DNA of 64,000 nucleotides from Climacium dendroides (taxonomy: Eukaryota; Streptophyta; Bryopsida; Hypnales; Climaciaceae), in NCBI GenBank assembly GCA_950106755.1, contig OX467087.1, forward strand, positions 17,612,047 to 17,676,046, written 5' to 3'. The notes below the pieces were generated by a model. That model made no database searches, was not told the DNA's origin, and saw nothing but the letters and a program-made list of their open reading frames with translations. Made by a program: the position numbers and the translations under genes. Shown piece by piece: positions 25,414-35,132 of the stretch. Positions within the stretch are counted from its first letter, which is position 1; each line of letters starts with the position of its first letter.

Positions 25414-25643
25414 TTAACCCTTAAACATCGAGGCGGACATTAATTTTTGTGTCCAATGGATGACATAGGATCTCTCTATGTAGGACAGAAGTATAACTAT
25501 TCATCTTCAAAATTTTGCAAGAAAAAGGGGAGGTCTTCTACAATAGTTTGTCTTGCAACAAGTGCATTTACAATTTTTTAAGCCAATGCTTTACACGATC
25601 ATAAAAACTAACGATTTCCAAAGACACACCATCGTCCTTTAAC
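25414..25643 (+). mobile_element. Family A copy 5
   Basis: Begins TTAACCCTTAAACATCG and runs through the family landmarks (AACTATTCATCTTC, AGGTCTTCTACAATAG, TTTTTTAAGCCAATGC) to CATCGTCCTTTAAC. Non-coding. Confidence 0.65.
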
Positions 25644-27424
25644 TGATGGAAAAAGTTATTAGTAGAGCTACTTCAATTAACCTTCCTCCGAATGTTAAAT
25701 TGATGGCAACATGTGCACAACAAGAGCATTGATTGACAGTGGTGTCCCCCGTTTTTAGAATTCTGAAGTGCATATTATTTGAGAATACTCAACAAGTGGA
25801 ATGCATCATTGTATAACTGAAAGTTGTTGCAATTTTAAAACAGAACATGAAGCAGGCTCTTGAAGGAATTCCCCACCAAAATTTGACACTTTAATTAAGG
25901 GGTGATGTTTGCAATGTGAATCTCGTTTAGAAGTAGGTCTAAATTCGTTCCTAAGATAGTAATAACAACGTTCTTTAAGACCAAATGAGAACAGACTTTT
26001 TTTTGTCCCTCTCTTCTTGACAAACTGACCTCCCAACCTCAAAGAAGATAAGACATTTGCATTTGAAATCACAAAGATTGAAGTGTAATTGATAACACGC
26101 ATTTAAAAAACAATGAATTACATTGCAAAACAAAAGATACAAAGTAGCCAAGCCATAATGGTTGAACAAAAGAGAGAAGGGGGGAGAATGAAGAGAACAA
26201 GCAAGGAACGTGCCCTTGCTTGTTTTAGATCGTAGAGTCACCAGCTTTATGAGCCATCACATGAGACTGCGTCAAAATGATGTCAAATTGAAGCCAAATC
26301 CTCCTTACTTGACTAGGTCTATGGTGCACTACTTAGTTGGCTTAAATCAATGTTGCCCTCCTTGTGTTTAATAGAGCCTCCTATAATGCTTTACAAACAC
26401 TATGAGAAGGCCAATGATTTTGAGCAAAAACCTGGCTATTGCAAGACATCTAGATAAGAACACTTGCACTTTAAAGATGGAAATATTGGCTACATGTAAC
26501 TTATATCCACATATGAAAAACATTAATTTGGGAGATGCAACACTATTGTGAACCCCTGTTGGTTTTCATTTCTTGAAATAGTGACAAAACGTGAGATGAG
26601 TGAAAAAAGCACAAGGGACAAAGCATAGGGATGACTTGGGTACTAACATTAGATCGTTTCAGTGAGAAACAACAAAAGATCGGATCTCCAAAACGAAATA
26701 CGATGTAGTTCACCATAGTGCAAGAGCAACTCCTCTTTGTTGCAACAAGAATACGCATTGATGGAACAACGTTTCATTGTTGAGGGCCAAACTCATGTGA
26801 GATTTTAGAATTGGGGTACCAATTATTGTTATATTGTTATTGTAGAATATATTAGGGAAATTATTGGATGAAGTTATTGCCCAAAACATCTTCTAAAAAC
26901 ATAAGATTTGCCAAATTTTGAATGAAGTTTGCTAATTTCGGATAACAGTATGGATGATGCCAAAGTACAATATTGATGGTGAACGGATTTTGAAGAAATG
27001 GATGCTTTCTGACTTGCTAACACATTTTGTGCAACCAACAAGAAAACAAAAATTAAACTCTGTAAGTTGCAATAGAAAGTGGTGCACATTAATTAAAATG
27101 GTCCATATTTTGATTGAAAAGTGAGTGTGAGAAAATGTTAAGAATCTATCAACAACCTAAGTGAGCATTGTTTAAACTTGAGAGAGCAACACAAAATAGC
27201 GAAATTGGGTTGCCTTTACAATTAGGTTGCCTTATTACTTGGAAAAGTTACCTCATGGCTCATAGTTTGTCCACATGGAGGCATATGTGACTCTAAACCT
27301 GTGCCCTAAACCCATGTACAACATACATGGTTGTTGCATTATTGCTTCTTTTTACAATAACAATACATATTTATATAGTCTAAAATGTTGAGAAATTAGT
27401 AAATGCAACCTAATTTCAATATTT
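25644..27424. other. No recognisable gene
   Basis: Several minus-strand frames of 70-100 codons occur (for example 26102-25806 and 27089-26874) but none shows a domain, and neighbouring frames are equally long. Possibly an old retroelement; no reverse transcriptase, integrase or protease motif is visible. Confidence 0.4.
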
Positions 27425-27522
27425 TGTGTATAGTTGTTACCTCGATAAGTGTTAAACTCTCATACATATTATCTACTATGTGTATGAGATTTTAACACTT
27501 ATTGTAGTAACAACTATACACA
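27425..27522. repeat. Long near-perfect hairpin (fold-back)
   Basis: The left arm starts TGTGTATAGTTGTTAC and continues with ATAAGTGTTAAA and TCTCATACA. The right arm is its reverse complement over about 42 bases with roughly five mismatches, separated by a loop of around ten bases. The RNA would fold into a single long stem. It could be a fold-back transposon remnant or a small-RNA precursor; no flanking evidence decides. Confidence 0.7.
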
Positions 27523-27631
27523 GAGAGAAATGTAAAATGTTTAACACTACTAATTCTCCATAATAGATGTCCTTTATAAATATACCACTATAATAAAGGT
27601 TGACTTTGACTTTGTAGTGGAGTTGCTATAA

Positions 27632-27977
27632 GAGCATTTCCACTCTTACACGAGGAAACTACCTCGTGGACTCTATCAACAAATAGTTCCCCACCCTTTC
27701 TCCCCATATCTCCACTAGCTTTTATATTCTCATTGGTCGGAGTTGCTATAGTTGTTAGACTTTTTAAAAAGGGAGACAAAAACAATGTAAGACAAAGAGA
27801 ATCCAAACGTGGAGAAGAGATGCGTAAGGCCACCCATCACGATTCTGGTTCAACTGCTTATTTGGATGGAGCCACACTATTTTTTGGTCTCCAAGGTCTA
27901 TGGTGGGGGATGCTTTTGAGCCCGGACTCCGCATTTAGCGGGGCGGGGGCTCCCCTTGTACAAGAATAAAAATGCTC
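27632..27977. mobile_element. Tourist-like (PIF/Harbinger-type) miniature element
   Basis: Ends GAGCATTTCCACTCTTAC and, inverted, GAGCATTTTTATTCTTGTAC form imperfect inverted repeats, flanked on both sides by TAA (27629-27631 and 27978-27980), the three-base target typical of PIF/Harbinger. It is 346 bases, more GC-rich than its surroundings, without transposase. A plus-strand frame at 27733-27969 is not recognisable. Confidence 0.6.
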
Positions 27978-27980
27978 TAA

Positions 27981-28103
27981 AGGTTTGTTCTCACTTGGTT
28001 TTAAAAAGTGTTGTTATTGTAGTCTCAGGAACAAATTTAGACTTACTTCTAAACCAAATTCACATAACAAACATCACCCGTAACACCAAGTGTGAACATA
28101 CCC
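27981..28103. mobile_element. Second Tourist-like miniature element, sharing the adjacent TAA site
   Basis: The left end AGGTTTGTTCTCACTTGGT and the right end ACCAAGTGTGAACATACCC are inverted repeats. TAA flanks at 27978-27980 and 28104-28106. It is 123 bases and non-coding. It directly follows the previous element with only TAA between them. Confidence 0.55.
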
Positions 28104-28253
28104 TAAGCTTAATATAAGCTTATATATAGGTTTGACTATATACTAAGTGAAACAAAGTATCACTCCAGTCAAGAACAATCATCAAAATTCTTAATAAATA
28201 ATGAGTTTATTGGCTATCTCGACAAACAAGAGAATGCAAAATATTTCATAATA

Positions 28254-28590
28254 TAAGGTAACAAGCTCTGAAATCGCACAAGCTCTAAAACCGTCCTCAT
28301 CCTCAAAACGTACACCATGTGTACATGTTCCTTTTTTCACAGACTTCAACAATGTACAAATAGTGTACATTTATCAAGGTGGGCGATTTAGAGCCCTATG
28401 CCCATTTCAACTTCAAAATATTATAACTAGTTCCACAAAGCTCCAAAACATATGAAACGACTTGGGTTAGATGCGAATTCCACTTGTCTTTCAACGAAAA
28501 TTGACTGAGAATTATTTTAAGAAGCTCCGCATCCCCAAAATTCAGTTTCAGCTCTTCGGTGGGCGATTTCTGAATCTGCTCCCTTATTGG
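28254..28590 (+). repeat. Dispersed repeat family G copy 3
   Basis: Carries the family G order: AATGTACAAATAGTGTACAT, then CATTTCAACTTCAAAAT, ATAACTAGTTCCACAAAGC and ATTTTAAGAAGCTCC. Boundaries are approximate. Confidence 0.5.
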
Positions 28591-29138
28591 CTGATGCCGG
28601 AAGTCTTGTTGCTATAAATTAAATGAGTTTAATTTGTGACGACAGGGTCAATTGAAAGATTTGTAGGACCTGGTGGGGATGCATTATGTCACCATTGGGC
28701 CTAACACAAGATTCTAATGCCATTGGACTTGTTCCAGATAGTATGTAACTTATAGAGCAATGTCCGAGGAGGAGGGCATTTTGGGGGAAAAAAAAGGGCT
28801 CGAAAAAGGGCTGACGAGGAGAGGAGAGCAGAACCCGACAAGGAGGCGCTTTTTTCTACCGAAAATGCACGATGACAAGGAGCATTGGTCGACGTAAACA
28901 ACTGCCAGGAAACTGCAATTGGATGAAGAATGGGTCCGAGATGAAAGTTGTGGATGAAGAATCTGTAATCCACGATTGTGTGCGTGGAAATTTGTGTAGT
29001 CACGGGATTGCACCAAATAACCTGCCCCCAAAATGAGCGGGAGGTGGGTTCATGTTCCTACTCATCCGTGTTGTGTTTGTACGATTTTTGAGGTTCACTT
29101 TTGGGGGAAGAAAATAGCATAGTCTTGTATTTCTACTG
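28591..29138. other. Balanced-GC stretch without a recognisable gene
   Basis: Two overlapping minus-strand frames of 93 and 100 codons (29031-28750 and 29003-28701) lie here with no domain. Their overlap argues that at least one is chance. Confidence 0.35.
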
Positions 29139-29328
29139 CAGTAGAACCTCTTTTAACTAATAGGTCCGGGAGCATCTGATAGGATTACATTAGAGAGGTT
29201 TATTTGTTTACAGAGGGTCATTTTTAGTCATAACCTTTGTATAAGGGACAAGTCGGGGACTGGTCTGACAATATTGGTTAAGAGGGGTTTATTGACTTAT
29301 GGAGGGTGTACATAGAGAGGTTTTACTA
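29139..29328. mobile_element. Emigrant/pogo-like miniature element
   Basis: Starts CAGTAGAACCTCTTTTAACT and ends AGAGAGGTTTTACTA followed by TA. The CAGTARAACCTCT-type terminus matches what I know of the Emigrant MITEs of Arabidopsis, derived from pogo-type (Tc1/mariner) transposons. It is 190 bases, non-coding, with internal repeats of the AGAGAGGTTTA and AAGAGGGGTTTA kind. Confidence 0.6.
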
Positions 29329-29639
29329 TACAAGCAAGCACTTACAACAATTTCAGTTGATGAGAGCTACTCAAACTTCCTCGAGATAGTTTTTGTTGAC
29401 GCAAATCCTTCTCTTCTTTAGTCCAAAGTCCATGTTTGACCCATGGGAGGCACCCCATTTCTGCAATGTCTGGGAAGAACCAGCGGCTAGACCAAAGTTA
29501 GTCAATGGAATTGGAAAAAAACCTAGTTGCAATTTGAAAACATTGGCAAAAAAACCAATGTAAATTTGCTTTTAAAATTATATTTTGAATGAAAAATAGA
29601 AAAAATAATGAGACTATAATTCATGATCACCCCCCTTAT

Positions 29640-29800
29640 CTAGAAATGTAAGCCACTCTCTTTCTATGCAAGAAAAAATGAGTAGTGATAAATTATGGCA
29701 CAATTCCCAAAGCAATTGTGGCACATATTGATTGGCTATAAGACTTTCAATATTGCAACCAACTCTTGGTCGGAAATAGGAAGGTCTATATGACTAATAT
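29640..29800 (+). mobile_element. Family B fragment
   Basis: Retains part of the family B interior: AATTGTGGCACATATTGATT, GGCTATAAGACTTTCAATAT and TTGCAACCAACTCTTGGT. Both terminal inverted repeats are missing. Confidence 0.45.
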
Positions 29801-29830
29801 GGATTGAATGGAATTTATACCCCTAAGTCT

Positions 29831-30494
29831 TTAATCCTTATACACTAAAGGCACTTGAAATTGGCATTGGTATAGCCATAAAGTTAACTAATTTTTTTGG
29901 GCCAATTACTATTTGTAACATTTTCTTTGTGTTGAATACCTACAACGATATGTTTTTAGCATAAAATCAAAAATTGAGTCTTCAAAAACTTGTTCATGAT
30001 TTTTTATTAAAATTTTTTTATACAACAGTATACATTGCAAATCTTGACTTCATAAGTCATAGTGTTAAAGACTTGGAGATGAGCCTAATTTAATACACTT
30101 GATTTGAGGGGGAATCACTTTATAAATTAATTTAAAAAAACTTTATTTAGAAGTCATAAAATAATCACATTTATTGATGTTGTGGTCTTTAACTTGATAT
30201 AATTTGATGACAACAAATTTAGACATAATAAGTCAAAAGAAGATTGGAAGACTTCACTTTAATTTGTTAACATCCTCACAATCAAACACTATAATTTTTA
30301 ATTTATATGTGATATTGCTGTATTTTCACTTCCTAAGTGATTTGTAACATGCCTAGGGTTTGAGATTGTACAATTTAAATTCAAAAAGTTGATAAACTTA
30401 TCAAAACTTTGACTTTTTGTTTAGTTTAGAGCAAACTTCAAGAAGGCTAGTCAAAAAAGGCCTTGGACTTTTAGGGGCTAACTAAAGGGGTTAA
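29831..30494. mobile_element. TTAA-flanked non-autonomous element, copy T6 (same family as T10)
   Basis: Left end TTAATCCTTATACACTAAAG. The right end region reads GGCCTTGGACTTTTAGGGG and then AAAGGGGTTAA, so two nested right termini are possible. The right-hand body (AAAAAGTTGATAAAC, TTTAGAGCAAACTTC) recurs inverted in T10. It is 664 bases and non-coding. Confidence 0.55.
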
Positions 30495-30719
30495 TTTTTC
30501 AAATGGCATTCAAAGCAACTTTGAATTTTTGTACAAAAATGGTTTTGTGAAGAATTAGACATTTTTTGCATTAGAGATGTTTCTCCATTTTAGTCACATT
30601 TACAATTTCACTGACATATTTATTAGGACCCCCTCCCAAACAATTAATTATAGCCTAAGGTACTATGAATCAACGGCTATAGGGTAGGGCCATTGTAAAC
30701 TTGCAAATGGACAAGATTT

Positions 30720-30980
30720 ACAAAACATATTCATGTATCCAAATAAGGTGGGTACACCCTGCCAATCACACCATGCCTAAAACCGCCATCATCACTCCGT
30801 GCGCATCTTCCAAATCAATATGTACCTATGTTGAAGAAATGATTTCAAAACCTCTACCCTATACAACTTCAACCCTTCCTAACTTTTGCATATGATATCC
30901 CAAATGCTATGTTCTTTGGTGCGTTGGAACCTCCTTTCACTTGCCAACAAGAAAATCAATGAAAGTTTGACGAGTGTAAT
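30720..30980 (+). repeat. Repeat pair member, partner of 14030-14285
   Basis: Shares peptide words KSIC.YVEEMIS, PLPY.TSTLP and FCI with the 14 kb copy, plus a DNA block CCTCCTTTCACTTGCCAAC. A stop interrupts the frame after FCI. Function unknown. Confidence 0.45.
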
Positions 30981-31820
30981 AATAATAACTAGAGTGTGAT
31001 AACAATAACTAACTACTAGCAAAAGTAGCTCGTAGCCCAAAGTAGTTGTTTTGGAGGCAATTTTTTTTTATGCATGATTTTTCACTAACTGGCTACAACC
31101 AAAACTTGTTGGTTGTTTCTTGTAAAGGAAATTTGTACTTTGGGGGGTGGGGGACAAAATAGCCAGATTGCTACTCTATTTCTAGACTTGTAGACAAATT
31201 TTACCAAGGTATCACCTAGTTTTCATATAGATATCACTAAGTATCACCCATGTATTACATGAGTGTTGAAGAAAACTATTGGCTCCTTCTCCAAAATGAA
31301 AAAAACAAAATGTTTGGAAGTACCACCAAGGCTTCTATTTTTTCACTTTTTAAGAAGCGTCAAAGTGGTAATATAAAATGTTATAGTGGTGCTTCAAATT
31401 TCAACATTCATCCACACATTGGATAGAAAATATCACATTAGCACATATCACATGTCTATAATTTGGATTACACCTACAATTTGGCAATTTCACCCAAGAT
31501 TTTTTTTTTTAAATTTGAAGTTTTTTGGCGATTTCATCGAACTCTTTTGCCATTTTTCAGCCAAATTGTTTTTCCCTGGTGCAACCTGGCACCAAAAAGC
31601 CAAAAAAACAAACAAACCCTGGTACCCACCTCTTATGATCTGTGCAGAAGCTTGAATGATTAGTAAGTTAGCCATCTTTATGTTATTTTGAGCAATTGGG
31701 TGCTCATTAATTAATTACCAAAAAGAAGTACTGCTGCAATCAAGCTGTCAATCACGGTCATAGGATGAAACTATTGCTAGCAAGACCCCCTTTCCACACT
31801 TTATAACTTCTTATTTTCAT
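30981..31820. other. No gene seen
   Basis: AT-rich DNA. Overlapping frames on both strands at 31386-31675 are shadows of each other without a domain. Nothing else is recognisable. Confidence 0.4.
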
Positions 31821-31961
31821 GTTCGCAAACCGAAATATAAAGGTAGAGCCATCCATTACCAACCAATGTTCGCAAACCAAAACATAAAGGTAGAGCCACC
31901 CATTACCAATCAATGTTCACAAACCGAAATATAAAGATAGAGCCACCCATTACCAACCGGC
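31821..31961 (+). repeat. Tandem repeat, three 47-base units
   Basis: Units begin GTTCGCAAACCGAAATATAA at 31821, 31868 and 31915 (small differences) and each contains AAGGTAGAGCCACCCATTAC. That word resembles the inverted-repeat end of family M (AAGGTAGAACTACCCATTAC), suggesting the array arose from an element terminus. Confidence 0.8.
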
Positions 31962-31989
31962 ACCCCATGGGGTAGTCGATAGGGTGGCA

Positions 31990-32226
31990 GAAATGCAGGA
32001 GAGGTTGGGACTAATTTCCAAACATGATGAATGACAAAAGAATTTCTTCATTTCACAAAAAAGTGCAACTATTCATCAGTTAAATTTTGTAGGAAAAGAA
32101 ACCTTTTTTTTTTGTAGAGTAGCTTGTCTCCCAACAAGTGCTTTTTCATTTTTTCTAAACCAACAATCCACATGGTACCCAAACAGCTGATTTCCACGGT
32201 GACTGGCTCGTCGTTTAAGGATTAAA
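31990..32226 (+). mobile_element. Family A copy 6
   Basis: Ordered landmarks AAGTGCAACTATTCATC, AGTAGCTTGTCTCCCAACAA, AAACCAACAATCCAC and GATTTCCACGGTGACTGG, ending GTCGTTTAAGGATTAA. Non-coding. Confidence 0.65.
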
Positions 32227-32296
32227 TGAGCGATTTTGAAATAGTCTACACATTGAACATGGGTTCAACCCATCTTTCACCTTTCAAAATTTATGG

Positions 32297-32721
32297 TAAG
32301 ATAGAACTACCCTATACCACCATTTATCCAATTCCACCACCACAGGTTCCTTCCATTTCCACCACTGGAACTACCCAATACCACCATTTACCCAATTCCG
32401 CCACCACAGTGCATTGCCAGTGCATGAATCAGTACAATTGTGGTAATAAGATCATGATGGCAATGCACTATGGAGCAGACACATCAGCCCATGCTTCCGT
32501 CAACAATGGTCTGATCATGCTTCAACAAGTTTCTACTCACAATTTTACATTTCAGCTTTGAAAAATCACAGAAAATTCAATTCTTGTCGGAATGTCTTCA
32601 TTTTTTTTGCAATTGATTTCTCTCAAACAATTCAATCACTGAAAAACATGAAAGCTCATAAATAGCTTCTCCTAAAGTACCTAAATTGCAAATCTGTACG
32701 ATAATGGGTAGTTCTACCTTA
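32297..32721. mobile_element. TA-flanked inverted-repeat element, family M copy 2 with internal duplication
   Basis: Left end TAAGATAGAACTACCCTATA and right end TAATGGGTAGTTCTACCTTA. It is collinear with copy 1 for most of its length (CATGATGGCAATGCACT, CAGCTTTGAAAAATCACA). It is 425 against 372 bases because the left subterminal part containing GAACTACCC.ATACCACCAT is present twice. Confidence 0.75.
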
Positions 32722-34183
32722 ATTTCAGTTCGAGCCATAAAATTACCAAACATTTTGTCCACGGAAACCTATGAAAAAGGCAGACGCCACCCTTATTAAA
32801 TGGTCACTTTTAGAGCATACTACCTTTTTTACAGTCATTCGAACTCCATTGCAATTGGTAGTATAGTCAGAGGAATTAATTATGCTAGCCACTCCGGGGT
32901 GCGGGATTTTTCAGACTTCCACATGCTGATTTCATGGGATGGGGAAGTTAAAGTTAAGCTCAATAAAGTTCCACAACGACAATGATATGGCATTCAATAC
33001 GCGCACTTCACAGACAAACAGACAAACAAAGGAGTCACAAACAAACAAACGTTGGTCAAAATCCAATGATGGACCCCCCCAACTCAACTGAAAAAAAAAA
33101 CGTGGAAAATGCCTTTGGAACCACTCAAGAAACCTTTCGAGATATTAACTTTAAAGGAGGGGGAGGAGCCCTTGTTGTTGGGAGTATTCTTCGGCCAACG
33201 ACATGGCGAAGGGTACATTTGGAGAGCTTGGGTTGGATTGAATGTTGGGTTGTTTTTACCAAACCCCGATGAAGGAGAAGTGTAAGATAGGAGGTTCATG
33301 AATAGATCATCGAAGGGATGAAATTGAATTTTCAGGAGGAAAATCACCTTGAAATATTTTTTAGTAAATTTTCCTTAAAAAAGACAAGTGGGATTGGCAT
33401 CTGACCTAGGGGTGAATAGGATGTCCTTTTTGATAAATAGTTTAGACCATACCAAATAACCATTGGATGTAATGTCTTAGTCAAATATAGAATAGGCAAT
33501 AGAAAAAAACAAACTTCATTTTAAAATTAAAAAATATGTCATATTTATAAAATTTAAATTTCTTGTGCTTATATAACATTATTGGATGGGAAGGCGTGAG
33601 ATCTTTTCTATGGTATCATTGTAACAAGAATATATTGATGTTACAATGTCCGACAATTCATAAACAAGTTTGCATTTAAGATTTTGTAATTAATGTGAAA
33701 AAAGTCTACATTTCATGGAAAGCAAAAGGGCCCTATCTTTAGGCTTAAGAATGTTATACATTAAAGTCATTGGAAATGATCTTGTTCTCTAAGAATGTCT
33801 CTTAATTTGAACCCAAAACTTGCCATGCTGTGGTCCAAAATACTTGTTCACAAGATTTGCCCACATTACATTAAAAAATCCTATGTATTAAGTTGATTTC
33901 TAAACATTTTAATCTTATTATTATTTTTAATTAATACTATTTTTTTTATTCACCCAACTTACTTGCGGATTTTGGGAAAGAATTGTAAAAGTGTCCAAAA
34001 AAAAAGATAGATTGTGAAAGTCTCCAAAAAAGCCTTGAAGTGGTATTTGAAGTAGTTCAATTGTTGGTTTTGTACTTAATTTATGATTTGTCTAAAGTAG
34101 CCCTATAAGCTTTTCTACTTGGAAAGGAAATAGACTCCTCCACTTGGACATAGATGTGAAAACCTACCTCCTATTTGGGGTTG
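32722..34183. other. No gene; contains a family G fragment at 33276-33425
   Basis: A family G fragment with GATAGGAGGTTCATGAATAG and AATTTTCCTTAAAAAAGACA lies at about 33276-33425. Short frames at 32982-33347 occur on both strands and are not recognisable. The remainder is AT-rich. Confidence 0.4.
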
Positions 34184-35132
34184 CTAACCCCTAAAGTTTG
34201 AAGGGTGTTTTGAAAGAGAAAAAGTCCCAAATTGCTAATTTTTGATGCATTGGCCAAAATAAAACATTAAATTTTTTTTTGAATTCCAATTATATAAAAG
34301 TGCATTAGACAAGTAAAGCAATGTATGGAAAAATTTCAGCTCATTTGCCCATGTGGATTAAAAGATTGTAATGCTTGAAGTGATATTCTTATTTTTATTT
34401 TTTTCCTATGAAATAGGATCAATACACTTTTAGAGTAAAATTTTTGCACTACACAAAAATAAAGATTTTGACCATTTGTAAGTGTTTGATGTAAGATTTT
34501 GACCATTCATAATAAATCTAGAAGCAAATATAGAGTTTAGCTTACTCCAAACCACCCTATAATGCGAGGAGGTTAAGTGAATTGGCAATACATTAATCAT
34601 TTTTTGATGATTTTTATACAATGAGAATTTTTTAAATTTGAAATCAAAACAATGAAAAATTAAAAACAAACATTTGAAATATTTGGGAGAAATGTCAAGG
34701 ACTTTAACTTTATAGATTGCAAGATGATAGGGCTTAAAGTTAGAAAAAAAATGTTTTTTTCTTGAATCTACCTTAACATAGCTAACAAAGTTTGACTCCT
34801 CTTAGAATGTCATTAGAGAACAAAAATTTGTTTATTTGAACAATTGTATGCCATATTTTATTAGTTACATATATGCCAAATTTTAAAAGTTGATGATTTG
34901 TTTTTGTAGAACATGATCAATTTGTTAGGATGCCAAAAAAATTCAAGACAATATAACTTTTGATTTAGGCACCTAATAAAAAAATATTATATTTCCACTA
35001 AGGTGACAGTGGGGGGTACATGTTCACACCTTGTGTCACAATTTTGTGAACATCTGACCAAAATTGATTTCATAGGAACTTACATGGATTTTCAATTCTC
35101 CATTCAACAAATAATTGACCTTTAGAGGTTAA
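34184..35132. mobile_element. TTAA-type non-autonomous element, copy T7
   Basis: Left end CTAACCCCTAAAGTTTG (one base off TTAA); right end ATTGACCTTTAGAGGTTAA. A block near 34706 (TTTATAGATTGCAAGATGAT) resembles the T4 family. It is 949 bases and non-coding. This pairing is weaker than the others. Confidence 0.4.
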
